A program made the position numbers and the translations under genes. Shown in pieces: positions 7,599 through 12,165 of a stretch of DNA of 12,165 nt; position 1 is the first letter of the stretch; each line of letters begins with the position of its first letter. This DNA is from Comamonadaceae bacterium (GTDB lineage Bacteria > Pseudomonadota > Gammaproteobacteria > Burkholderiales > Burkholderiaceae_C). Below the pieces are notes generated by a model. It was not told the origin of the DNA. It saw only the letters and a program-made list of their open reading frames with translations, and ran no database searches. The DNA is taken from positions 1 to 12,165 of the forward strand of contig CANGML010000030.1 in the NCBI GenBank assembly GCA_947454585.1. The letters run 5' to 3'.

Positions 7599-7627
7599 TT
7601 GACAAAACGTACCGATTCACGTACGCT
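7599..7627 (+). promoter_or_regulatory. Promoter of the yefM-yoeB module
   Basis: A perfect -35 TTGACA (7599-7604) is followed after 17 bp by TACGCT (7622-7627), which keeps the three most conserved -10 bases (T, A and final T). Transcription would start near 7634, just before the AGGAG at 7637-7641, giving a short leader. A TATAAA at 7627-7632 is a better-looking box, but its 22-bp spacing and overlap with the ribosome binding site speak against it. Confidence 0.55.
7607..7625. promoter_or_regulatory. Candidate YefM(-YoeB) operator: paired GTAC-core sites
   Basis: ACGTAC (7607-7612) is repeated at 7619-7624. The palindromic GTAC cores are 12 bp centre to centre, and the second lies in the fully palindromic CGTACG. 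The E. coli yefM-yoeB operator, as I recall it, has two palindromes with TGTACA cores at the same 12-bp spacing. Here the pair spans the promoter spacer and touches the -10, a good position for repression by the antitoxin or the toxin-antitoxin complex. Confidence 0.5.
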
Positions 7628-7647
7628 ATAAAAATTAGGAGTTCACC

Positions 7648-7890
7648 ATGCAAACACTCACCGCCAGCGAAGCACGCGCCAGCCTCTACCGCCTGATGGA
7701 CCAGGCCGCCGAATCGCACCAGCCCATCACCATTGCGGGCAAACGCCATGATGCTGTGCTCTTGTCAGCAGAAGACTGGCAAGCCATTCAGGAAACGCTT
7801 TATTTGCTGTCCGTGCCAGGCATGCGTGAGTCGATCAAAGAAGGCATGGCCGAACCCGTCGATACCTGCGCCAAGGAATTGGACTGGTGA
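7648..7890 (+). CDS. yefM: Type II antitoxin, Phd/YefM family
   Basis: An 80-residue antitoxin and autorepressor that neutralises the YoeB-like toxin encoded next. The N-terminal DNA-binding Phd/YefM domain shows the family pattern: LTASEARASLYRLMDQ (4-19), then PITIAGKRHDAVLLSAEDWQ, then ETLYLLS. The C-terminal tail (MRESIKEGMAEP onward) is the part that normally folds onto the toxin. AGGAG (7637-7641) lies 6 bases before the ATG. The stop overlaps the toxin's GTG start by 4 bp (GTGA), the usual coupled order of antitoxin first. The gene is divergent from rhlE across a 94-bp gap and is the first gene of the accessory island. Confidence 0.93.
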   Translation: MQTLTASEARASLYRLMDQAAESHQPITIAGKRHDAVLLSAEDWQAIQETLYLLSVPGMRESIKEGMAEPVDTCAKELDW

Positions 7891-8150
7891 GTTGGATTGT
7901 CGTTTTTGCCAAGCACGCACAGAAAGACGCGCAAAAGCTAGTGGCTAGCGGGCTCAAAACTAAAGCCCAAGAGTTGCTGGCCATCATTCAAGAGAACCCT
8001 TTTCAAAACCCACCGCCCTACGAGAAGCTAGTGGGCGATCTGTCTGGCGCTTATTCGCGACGCATCAATATTCAGCACCGCCTTGTGTATGAAGTACTTT
8101 CAGAGCAGCGCACCGTCAAAGTTTTACGTATGTGGTCGCACTATGAATGA
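7887..8150 (+). CDS. yoeB: YoeB/Txe family ribosome-dependent mRNA interferase toxin
   Basis: An 87-residue RelE-superfamily toxin. Family members cleave mRNA in the ribosomal A site. The sequence matches YoeB along its length: NPFQNPPPYEKLVGDLSGAY, then SRRINIQHRLVYEV, then the C-terminal SHYE. Residues matching the E. coli active site are present: Glu46, Arg65, and His85-Tyr86 (His83-Tyr84 in E. coli). The toxin therefore looks catalytically intact. It starts with GTG overlapping the antitoxin stop; no ATG is available near the N-terminus. Its TGA faces the brnA stop across 6 bp, inside a perfect palindrome. Confidence 0.93.
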   Translation: MSWIVVFAKHAQKDAQKLVASGLKTKAQELLAIIQENPFQNPPPYEKLVGDLSGAYSRRINIQHRLVYEVLSEQRTVKVLRMWSHYE

Positions 8151-8159
8151 TCTAGATCA
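8148..8159. repeat. Perfect 12-bp palindrome containing both convergent stop codons
   Basis: TGATCTAGATCA has the yoeB TGA (8148-8150) at one end and the brnA TGA (8159-8157) at the other. No T-run follows on either strand, so an intrinsic terminator is not supported. Confidence 0.45.
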
Positions 8160-8429
8160 GTGGCTGCGCAGCTTCTCTTGCAGCCAGACTTTGATCAGGG
8201 ATTGGTAAGGCACATCGCGCGCGTTGGCAGCCACCTTGATGCTGTCTAACAAATGCTGGGGCAGTCGCAATGAAATGGTTTTGGTGCTGGGGCGCAGGTT
8301 AGGCAGTTTGACCTTTTGTGCTTTTGACCAGTCCACATGGGTGGTGGAGTCGTTAGCTTCCCAATAAGCACGCTCTTGCGCTTCAGTTTTGAATTGGGGA
8401 ATAGCTTGCTTAGCTGTCTGCTTGGTCAT
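8157..8429 (-). CDS. brnA: BrnA/CopG-type ribbon-helix-helix antitoxin
   Basis: A 90-residue antitoxin of the BrnA type. An N-terminal arm is followed by the toxin-binding region (QERAYWEANDSTTHVDW) and a C-terminal ribbon-helix-helix segment (STKTISLRLPQHLLDSIKVA, then YQSLIKVWLQEKL). In BrnTA systems this domain dimerises, neutralises BrnT and represses its own operon. The toxin gene lies upstream, the reversed order typical of brnTA. Two in-frame starts compete, GTG at 8435 and ATG at 8429. Either overlaps the 3' end of brnT by about 20-26 bp. A strong AAAGGAG is 4 bases from the GTG and 10 from the ATG, so the choice is uncertain. Confidence 0.88.
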   Translation of the reverse strand: MTKQTAKQAIPQFKTEAQERAYWEANDSTTHVDWSKAQKVKLPNLRPSTKTISLRLPQHLLDSIKVAANARDVPYQSLIKVWLQEKLRSH

Positions 8430-8712
8430 AAACACTGCGCTCCTTTCTATGCATGTCTCTGGCTGAGATCACGCGAATCAACTCACCCGAGCGGCGCAAG
8501 GTCAACGTGATGTGCAACAAGCGCCCATCATCCGTTTGCCCTAGGGCATGAAACCTAACCTCGGTTTGACTGTGTGCCACATCGTCCAGCAAAAGCAAAG
8601 GAGCATTGAAGAACAACTGCTCTGCTTCAGCCATGCTAACCCCGTGCTCATCGTTCTTGCGCTCGTTGCCCGCGTCCCATTCAAAACCAACAATGGCAGA
8701 CAAATCAATCAT
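8410..8712 (-). CDS. brnT: BrnT family toxin (RelE-like ribonuclease)
   Basis: A 100-residue toxin of the BrnT family, RelE-fold ribonucleases that cleave RNA and halt growth. The N-terminal family signature is GFEWDAGNERKNDEHGVSMAEAEQLFFN. The central part reads RFHALGQTDDGRLLHITLTLR and the C-terminus IRVISARDMHRKERSVYDQ, matching BrnT's conserved IR.ISAR....E...Y end. The ATG at 8712 places the FEWD motif about 10 residues in, as usual. A start 15 codons upstream (8757) is possible but adds unusual residues. No clear Shine-Dalgarno precedes either start. The first gene of the brnT-brnA operon. Confidence 0.9.
   Translation of the reverse strand: MIDLSAIVGFEWDAGNERKNDEHGVSMAEAEQLFFNAPLLLLDDVAHSQTEVRFHALGQTDDGRLLHITLTLRRSGELIRVISARDMHRKERSVYDQADS
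8440..8446 (-). promoter_or_regulatory. Strong ribosome binding site for brnA inside brnT
   Basis: AAAGGAG on the minus strand lies in the 3' end of brnT, 4 bases before the GTG at 8435 and 10 bases before the ATG at 8429. The antitoxin thus has a much better initiation signal than the toxin, which would favour excess antitoxin. Confidence 0.6.
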
Positions 8713-8800
8713 ATTTTGTATATTACCAGCATCTACATGATTAAGCCTAAGTGACATGGGCTAGCGTTGATACAGTTAGTAATTTTTATTTATTAATGCG
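8713..8800. promoter_or_regulatory. AT-rich divergent region between brnT and the acetyltransferase gene
   Basis: These 88 bp must serve both genes. Towards the acetyltransferase there is TTGATA (8767-8772) and, 18 bp later, TATTAA (8791-8796), a fair sigma70-like pair that would give an almost leaderless transcript. Towards brnT, an imperfect dyad ATAT-5-ATAT (8711-8723) covers the brnT start codon, and TGGTAATAT resembles an extended -10. None of these is decisive. The stretch is clearly more AT-rich than the core genes. Confidence 0.3.
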
Positions 8801-9391
8801 ATGACAACTCCTCTCTCAAGCGGAGCACCCAAGCTCATTGAATTCGATACGGCACGGCTTCGGTTACGCCAGTGGTGCGCCGCCGACCGTGAGCCCTTCG
8901 CGGCGCTCAACGCAGATCCAGAGGTGATGGCGTTCTTCCCCGCACCTCTTAGCCGTGCTGAAAGCGATGCGATGGCAGTTCGCTGTCAAACTCTTATCGC
9001 AGAACGTGGCTGGGGCTTTTGGGCTGTAGAAACAAAAACCGAACATGAATTTATAGGCTGCGTTGGCCTACATATTCCTTCGTCAGAACTGGCATTCTCC
9101 CCATGTGTCGAAGTTGGCTGGCGCTTGGCTAAAAAACATTGGGGTAGGGGTTTTGCCACGGAGGCAGCAAACGGTGCGCTTCGCATAGGTTTCGAACAGC
9201 TTGGATTAACGGAAATCGTGTCCTTTACCTCAGTTCAAAATCTAAAATCGCGTGCAGTTATGGTGAGATTGGGCATGCTTGAAGCAGAAACAACATTTGA
9301 TCACCCCGATGTGCCGGCTGGGAGTCTGTTGCGTCAGCACTGTCTTTACCGCTTGTCACGTGATCATATTCGGCCTTGTTACCATGAATGA
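8801..9391 (+). CDS. GNAT N-acetyltransferase, RimJ/RimL-like
   Basis: A 196-residue acetyl-CoA-dependent acetyltransferase. The order is typical of RimJ/RimL-type GNATs: TARLRLRQWCAADREPFAAL (18-37), then NADPEVMAFFPAPLSRAES, a central GFWAVE..GCVGL strand pair, VEVGWRLAKKHWGRGFATEA with the pyrophosphate-binding R-G-x-A turn, and finally the NLKSRAVMVRLGM helix. The natural substrate could be a small molecule, antibiotic or protein N-terminus; the sequence does not decide. No Shine-Dalgarno precedes the ATG. Codons such as ATA, ACA and TTA are commoner than in the core genes, suggesting recent transfer. It lies between two toxin-antitoxin modules and ends 12 bp from the convergent parE stop. 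Confidence 0.88.
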   Translation: MTTPLSSGAPKLIEFDTARLRLRQWCAADREPFAALNADPEVMAFFPAPLSRAESDAMAVRCQTLIAERGWGFWAVETKTEHEFIGCVGLHIPSSELAFSPCVEVGWRLAKKHWGRGFATEAANGALRIGFEQLGLTEIVSFTSVQNLKSRAVMVRLGMLEAETTFDHPDVPAGSLLRQHCLYRLSRDHIRPCYHE

Positions 9392-9419
9392 TGGAAAGAT
9401 CAATCACCCATGGGCCGAA
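9369..9419. repeat. Inverted repeat spanning the GNAT/parE convergent junction
   Basis: TTCGGCC (9369-9375) and GGCCGAA (9413-9419) are a perfect 7-bp inverted pair separated by 37 bases that include both stop codons. The right arm overlaps the 8-bp palindrome CCCATGGG (9407-9414). A hairpin is possible, but there is no U-tract; role unknown. Confidence 0.3.
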
Positions 9420-9745
9420 GGCAAGTGTCTTGCCAAGTCCATGCTGTCATGAAGCAATCGCAGAACGTCTATTGTTTGCTCTGGTGCCGTCCTGAACACC
9501 ACAAAATGGCGGCCTTTTCTTCCTTGCCTCGCCACATGCAAGGTTCGAATACCTAGGCCTATTTCCTCACGCGCCGTGGTCCCAAAAATTTCAGGACCAT
9601 CATGCAAAGCCTCGATCGCCAACGATAGAGCTTCAGCATAGGCCATTGCCTGTCGTGCTCCAAAGTTGTCGTCCGTCCAAACTATGATGCCAATCAGATC
9701 GCGCTCAGCTTGTTCTACCAGACGCACACGCCAAACCAGGCTCAT
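9404..9745 (-). CDS. parE: ParE/RelE-superfamily toxin
   Basis: A 113-residue toxin of the ParE group, whose characterised members inhibit DNA gyrase. Family features are the N-terminal VRLVEQAERDLIGIIVWTDD, the helix ARQAMAYAEALSLAIEAL followed by DGPEIFGT, IRTLHVARQGRKGRHFVVFR, and the C-terminal IDVLRLLHDSMDLARHLP, typical of ParE. The ATG overlaps the parD stop by 4 bp (ATGA). Subfamily members differ in target, so gyrase inhibition is inferred from the family only. The gene appears full length. Confidence 0.92.
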   Translation of the reverse strand: MSLVWRVRLVEQAERDLIGIIVWTDDNFGARQAMAYAEALSLAIEALHDGPEIFGTTAREEIGLGIRTLHVARQGRKGRHFVVFRTAPEQTIDVLRLLHDSMDLARHLPSAHG

Positions 9746-10023
9746 GCAGCTGCAGTCGCTTTGGCAGTGATGGATTGCAGGTGCAAACGCAATGACTCCT
9801 TGGAATCGAAGGTCTTGAATCTCCCCGCCTCAATATCCGCGATGCCAGCCTGTACGGCAGATCGCAACGCCACTAGACGGGAGGCATCTTCGGCTTCGCG
9901 TTGCTCAACGAGTCGAAGCCCCTCACGCAGCACTTCGCTGGCGTTTTGATAGCGACCGCTAGTGACTAACTCCTCCACGAAAGAGGCCTGATGGTCGGTG
10001 AGCACAACATTGCGGGTGGGCAT
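9742..10023 (-). CDS. parD: ParD-type ribbon-helix-helix antitoxin
   Basis: A 93-residue antitoxin and autorepressor for the adjacent ParE. The N-terminal ribbon-helix-helix is MPTRNVVLTDHQASFVEELV, then SGRYQNASEVLREGLRLVEQRE, a classical ParD signature. The C-terminal half (RSAVQAGIADIEAGRFKTFD) is the toxin-wrapping part. The ATG at 10023 is chosen because AAGGA lies 7 bases upstream and the family begins at this point; a longer frame to 10068 would put the operator palindrome inside coding sequence. It lies 55 bp downstream of the purH stop on the same strand, so read-through from purH is possible besides its own promoter. Confidence 0.94.
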   Translation of the reverse strand: MPTRNVVLTDHQASFVEELVTSGRYQNASEVLREGLRLVEQREAEDASRLVALRSAVQAGIADIEAGRFKTFDSKESLRLHLQSITAKATAAA

Positions 10024-10030
10024 GGCGACA

Positions 10031-10035
10031 TCCTT
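10031..10035 (-). promoter_or_regulatory. Ribosome binding site that fixes the parD start
   Basis: AAGGA on the minus strand ends 7 bases before the ATG at 10023 and supports it over the longer upstream start. Confidence 0.65.
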
Positions 10036-10046
10036 AATTGATAGCG

Positions 10047-10063
10047 TTGGCAGATTATGCCAA
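10047..10063. promoter_or_regulatory. Candidate ParD operator: perfect 6-5-6 palindrome
   Basis: TTGGCA (10047-10052), five bases, TGCCAA (10058-10063). The site overlaps the predicted -10 box of parD, the place where ParD-type repressors bind. A hairpin terminator after purH is the alternative, but the sequence following it (CGCTATC on the minus strand) is not T-rich. Confidence 0.6.
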
Positions 10064-10082
10064 TACAAACAAAGAAGATCAA
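10054..10082 (-). promoter_or_regulatory. Promoter of the parDE module
   Basis: On the minus strand TTGATC (10082-10077, 4 of 6) and CATAAT (10059-10054, 5 of 6) are separated by exactly 17 bp. The -35 overlaps the purH stop codon and the -10 lies in the palindrome. A start near 10047 would give a leader of about 24 bases carrying the AAGGA. Confidence 0.55.
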
Positions 10083-11686
10083 TGCCTGAAGTGCCTCACC
10101 CCCGTGAACACCATCGCCACGCCACGCTCATTGGCTGCGTCAATCACTTCTTGATCGCGCATCGAGCCACCGGGTTGCGCCACGCAGGTCGCACCTGCGT
10201 CCACCACCACATCGAGGCCGTCTCGGAACGGGAAGAACGCATCGCTCGCGACCACCGTGTGTTGCAAGCTGAGCTTGGCGGCTTCGGCCTTGATGCTGGC
10301 GATGCGGGCTGAATCCAAGCGACTCATTTGGCCTGCGCCCACGCCACGGGTCTGTCCGTTTTTGCAAAACACGATGGCGTTGGATTTGACGAACTTGGCC
10401 ACTTTCCAAGCGAACAACAGATCGTTCAGCTCGTCTGGTGTGGGTTGCTTGACGGTGACGATCTTGAGGTCGGCCAAAGCCAATTCGTGGTTGTCGGCGC
10501 TTTGCAGCAACAGGCCTGAGCCCACGCGTTTGGTTTCCAGCGCGTTGCGCACGTCACCGTAGTGGGCAGGCAAGGCGATTTTCATCAAGCGCACATTCAC
10601 TTTGCTCTTGAACACGTCGAGGGCTTCGGCGCTGAAGTCGGGCGCCATCAGCACTTCAACGAACTGCTTGCTCACGGCTTCAGCAGCCGCTTTGTCCACC
10701 GGTCGGTTGAAAGCGATGATGCCGCCAAAGGCGCTGGTGGGGTCGGTTTGGAAAGCCTTGCTGTAGGCCTCAAGTGGGTTTGCACCCACAGCCACGCCGC
10801 AGGGGTTGGCGTGTTTGACAATCACACAAGCTGAGCCATCAAAACTCTTGACACATTCCCAAGCCGCATCAGCGTCAGCAATGTTGTTGTAGCTGAGTTC
10901 TTTGCCTTGCAGCTGTACGCCCGTGGCGAGCGAGCCTGACGCGGGGGCCAAGTCGCGATACCAAGCGGCTTGCTGGTGGCTGTTTTCGCCGTAGCGCAGG
11001 TCTTGCACTTTGACGTACTGCTCGTTGAACTGGCCGCTGAATTGGGCACGCTCTGGCACGTAGTCGTCGCTGAGTTTTTCAGCTTCAAAGTTCACGCTCG
11101 ACAAGTAGTTGCTGATCGCGCCGTCGTATTGGCTGATGCGGTTGAACGCGGCCACAGACAAAGCAAAGCGCAGTTTGTCGCTGAGTTTGCATTGGCCTTG
11201 CGCGTGTGATGCTTTCAACTCTGCCAACACGTCCGCATATTGGCTGGCATCGGTGACGATGCCCACGTCTTTCCAGTTCTTGGCGGCCGAGCGCACCATG
11301 GCGGGGCCGCCGATGTCGATGTTCTCGATCGCGTCGGCCAGTGTGCAACCGGGCTTGGCCACGGTGGCTTCAAACGGGTAGAGGTTGACGATGAGCAAAT
11401 CAATCGTGTCGATGTGGTGCGCCTTCAACGCCGCCATGTGCTCGGGCGTGTCGCGACGCGCCAGCAAACCACCGTGTACTTTGGGGTGCAAGGTTTTGAC
11501 ACGGCCGTCGAGCATTTCGGGGAAGCCGGTGACTTCGGCCACTTCGGTCACGGGCAAGCCTTGCTCGGCCAAGAGCTTGGCGGTACCGCCGGTGGAGATC
11601 AGGCCCACGCCCAAGGCGTGCAGGTCACGCGCGAGTTCGACGATGCCGGTTTTGTCAGAGACGGAGATGAGGGCTTTCATGGGCAT
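10079..11686 (-). CDS. purH: Bifunctional AICAR formyltransferase / IMP cyclohydrolase
   Basis: A 535-residue enzyme for the last two steps of de novo IMP synthesis: formylation of AICAR with 10-formyl-THF, then ring closure. The N-terminal MGS-like cyclohydrolase domain starts [20 protein letters not shown] and contains STGGTAKLL and [15 protein letters not shown]. The C-terminal transformylase domain has [25 protein letters not shown] with its catalytic Lys-His, [10 protein letters not shown], and [12 protein letters not shown] near the end, closing at [16 protein letters not shown] residues. Length fits the family (about 525-535). Two in-frame ATGs (11686, 11680) are possible. It follows fis by 6 bp in a dusB-fis-purH operon. 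Confidence 0.97.
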   Translation of the reverse strand: MPMKALISVSDKTGIVELARDLHALGVGLISTGGTAKLLAEQGLPVTEVAEVTGFPEMLDGRVKTLHPKVHGGLLARRDTPEHMAALKAHHIDTIDLLIVNLYPFEATVAKPGCTLADAIENIDIGGPAMVRSAAKNWKDVGIVTDASQYADVLAELKASHAQGQCKLSDKLRFALSVAAFNRISQYDGAISNYLSSVNFEAEKLSDDYVPERAQFSGQFNEQYVKVQDLRYGENSHQQAAWYRDLAPASGSLATGVQLQGKELSYNNIADADAAWECVKSFDGSACVIVKHANPCGVAVGANPLEAYSKAFQTDPTSAFGGIIAFNRPVDKAAAEAVSKQFVEVLMAPDFSAEALDVFKSKVNVRLMKIALPAHYGDVRNALETKRVGSGLLLQSADNHELALADLKIVTVKQPTPDELNDLLFAWKVAKFVKSNAIVFCKNGQTRGVGAGQMSRLDSARIASIKAEAAKLSLQHTVVASDAFFPFRDGLDVVVDAGATCVAQPGGSMRDQEVIDAANERGVAMVFTGVRHFRH

Positions 11687-11692
11687 GCAGTC

Positions 11693-11929
11693 TTATTTGA
11701 TGAGTTTGTGTTCGAGCAATTTCTTGCGCAGCGTGTTGCGGTTCAGACCCAGCCATTCAGCGGCGCGTGACTGGTTGTGGTCGGCGTGCTGCATCACCAC
11801 TTCGAGGAGCGGTTTTTCAACCACGCGCACCATCATGTCATGCATGTTGTCGGGCTCGGTGCCTTTGAGGTCGCGGAAATAGGTTTCGAGGCTGGCACGC
11901 ACCACCTCTTCAATGTGTTTTTTACTCAT
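11693..11929 (-). CDS. fis: Fis family nucleoid-associated transcription factor
   Basis: A 78-residue DNA-binding protein; Fis bends DNA and regulates rRNA and other promoters. The C-terminal helix-turn-helix is complete: NQSRAAEWLGLNRNTLRKKL, ending LEHKLIK. The N-terminal half (SLETYFRDLKGTEPDNMHDM) is the dimerisation/activation part. It is shorter than E. coli Fis (98 residues), as usual in betaproteobacteria. The ATG overlaps the dusB stop by 8 bp, and the stop lies 6 bp before purH, so it is part of a co-transcribed set. In E. coli fis also follows dusB. Confidence 0.96.
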   Translation of the reverse strand: MSKKHIEEVVRASLETYFRDLKGTEPDNMHDMMVRVVEKPLLEVVMQHADHNQSRAAEWLGLNRNTLRKKLLEHKLIK

Positions 11930-12165
11930 GCAAAGCTAAGGGTTCTTCAGATAAAAGAGGTTCAGGCAAGCGCTCGTGACGCTGGGCCAAGTCATCGAAG
12001 AAGGCAGCCACGGCGCGGTGTTGCGATGCGCTGTCTTCTAAGGTGTTCATGTGTTGGCGAAACGCCTCGCCACCGGGCAAGCTGCGGATGTACCAAGCGA
12101 TGTGTTTGCGGGCGCTGCGCACACCGGTGCGCTCGCCATACAGGGCGTAGTGCTCGTCCAGGTGC
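11922..12165 (-). CDS. dusB: tRNA-dihydrouridine synthase B, C-terminal part
   Basis: The last 80 codons of a gene that enters from the right edge. Residues HLDEHYALYGERTGVRSARKHIAWYI and LPGGEAFRQHMN match the helical C-terminal tRNA-binding domain of DusB, where the RKH..WY motif is conserved. The catalytic FMN-barrel part lies outside the window. The enzyme reduces uridines in tRNA D-loops. Position directly before fis, with an 8-bp overlap, supports DusB over DusA or DusC. Confidence 0.92.
   Translation of the reverse strand, partial: HLDEHYALYGERTGVRSARKHIAWYIRSLPGGEAFRQHMNTLEDSASQHRAVAAFFDDLAQRHERLPEPLLSEEPLALHE

Noticed and set aside
8801..9391. The GNAT as a TacT/AtaT-type toxin
   Set aside because: It has RimJ/RimL-like length and motifs and no ribbon-helix-helix antitoxin gene directly before it on the same strand.
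8762..10049. Shared octamer TAGCGTTG upstream of the acetyltransferase gene and of parD
   Set aside because: An 8-base match between two places in 12 kb is readily explained by chance, and the surrounding bases do not align.
7560..10078. Integron cassette array carrying toxin-antitoxin and acetyltransferase genes
   Set aside because: Gaps between units are 6-94 bp, genes alternate in strand, and I find no attC-like recombination sites or integrase.

Overview
This window looks like a chromosomal segment of a Burkholderiales betaproteobacterium, most likely a member of the Comamonadaceae. The evidence is gene content and order: yqgE followed by ruvX, a rubredoxin divergent from a ThiD-like kinase next to hemL, and a dusB-fis-purH run. 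Codon use is GC-rich in the core genes. I see no rRNA, tRNA, CRISPR array or insertion sequence.

Left part (1-7553) is core genome. It opens with the 5' end of ruvX and yqgE, both on the minus strand and joined by an ATGA overlap. Divergent from these, with 22 bp between start codons, is a class I photolyase gene (phr). Convergent to phr is a minus-strand pair: a rubredoxin gene with a GTG start, then an unrecognised helical 216-residue protein. Divergent from rubredoxin runs a plus-strand operon: a ThiD/PfkB-like kinase, hemL, and a small secreted, probably PagP-like beta-barrel protein whose ATG overlaps the hemL stop. A DUF6172-like gene follows and converges on an RhlE-type DEAD-box RNA helicase.

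Middle part (about 7554-10078) is accessory. Within 2.5 kb it holds three complete type II toxin-antitoxin modules of three families (YefM/YoeB, BrnT/BrnA, ParD/ParE) and one GNAT acetyltransferase, on alternating strands. Two modules have readable promoter/operator layouts. Upstream of yefM there are paired GTAC-core sites 12 bp apart. Upstream of parD a perfect 6-5-6 palindrome covers the -10 box, and the -35 box overlaps the purH stop codon. The acetyltransferase gene and its upstream region look more AT-rich than the core.

Right part (10079-12165) is core again: purH, fis and the 3' end of dusB, all minus strand with short gaps or overlaps, the conserved dusB-fis-purH order. The parDE module sits directly downstream of purH, where many relatives carry ruvC, so the island may have entered this operon end.

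No wholly new system is evident. The items most worth a second look are the toxin-antitoxin cluster and its operators, the PagP-like protein coupled to hemL, and the kinase next to hemL with a GAGD active-site motif instead of the GTGC of canonical ThiD.
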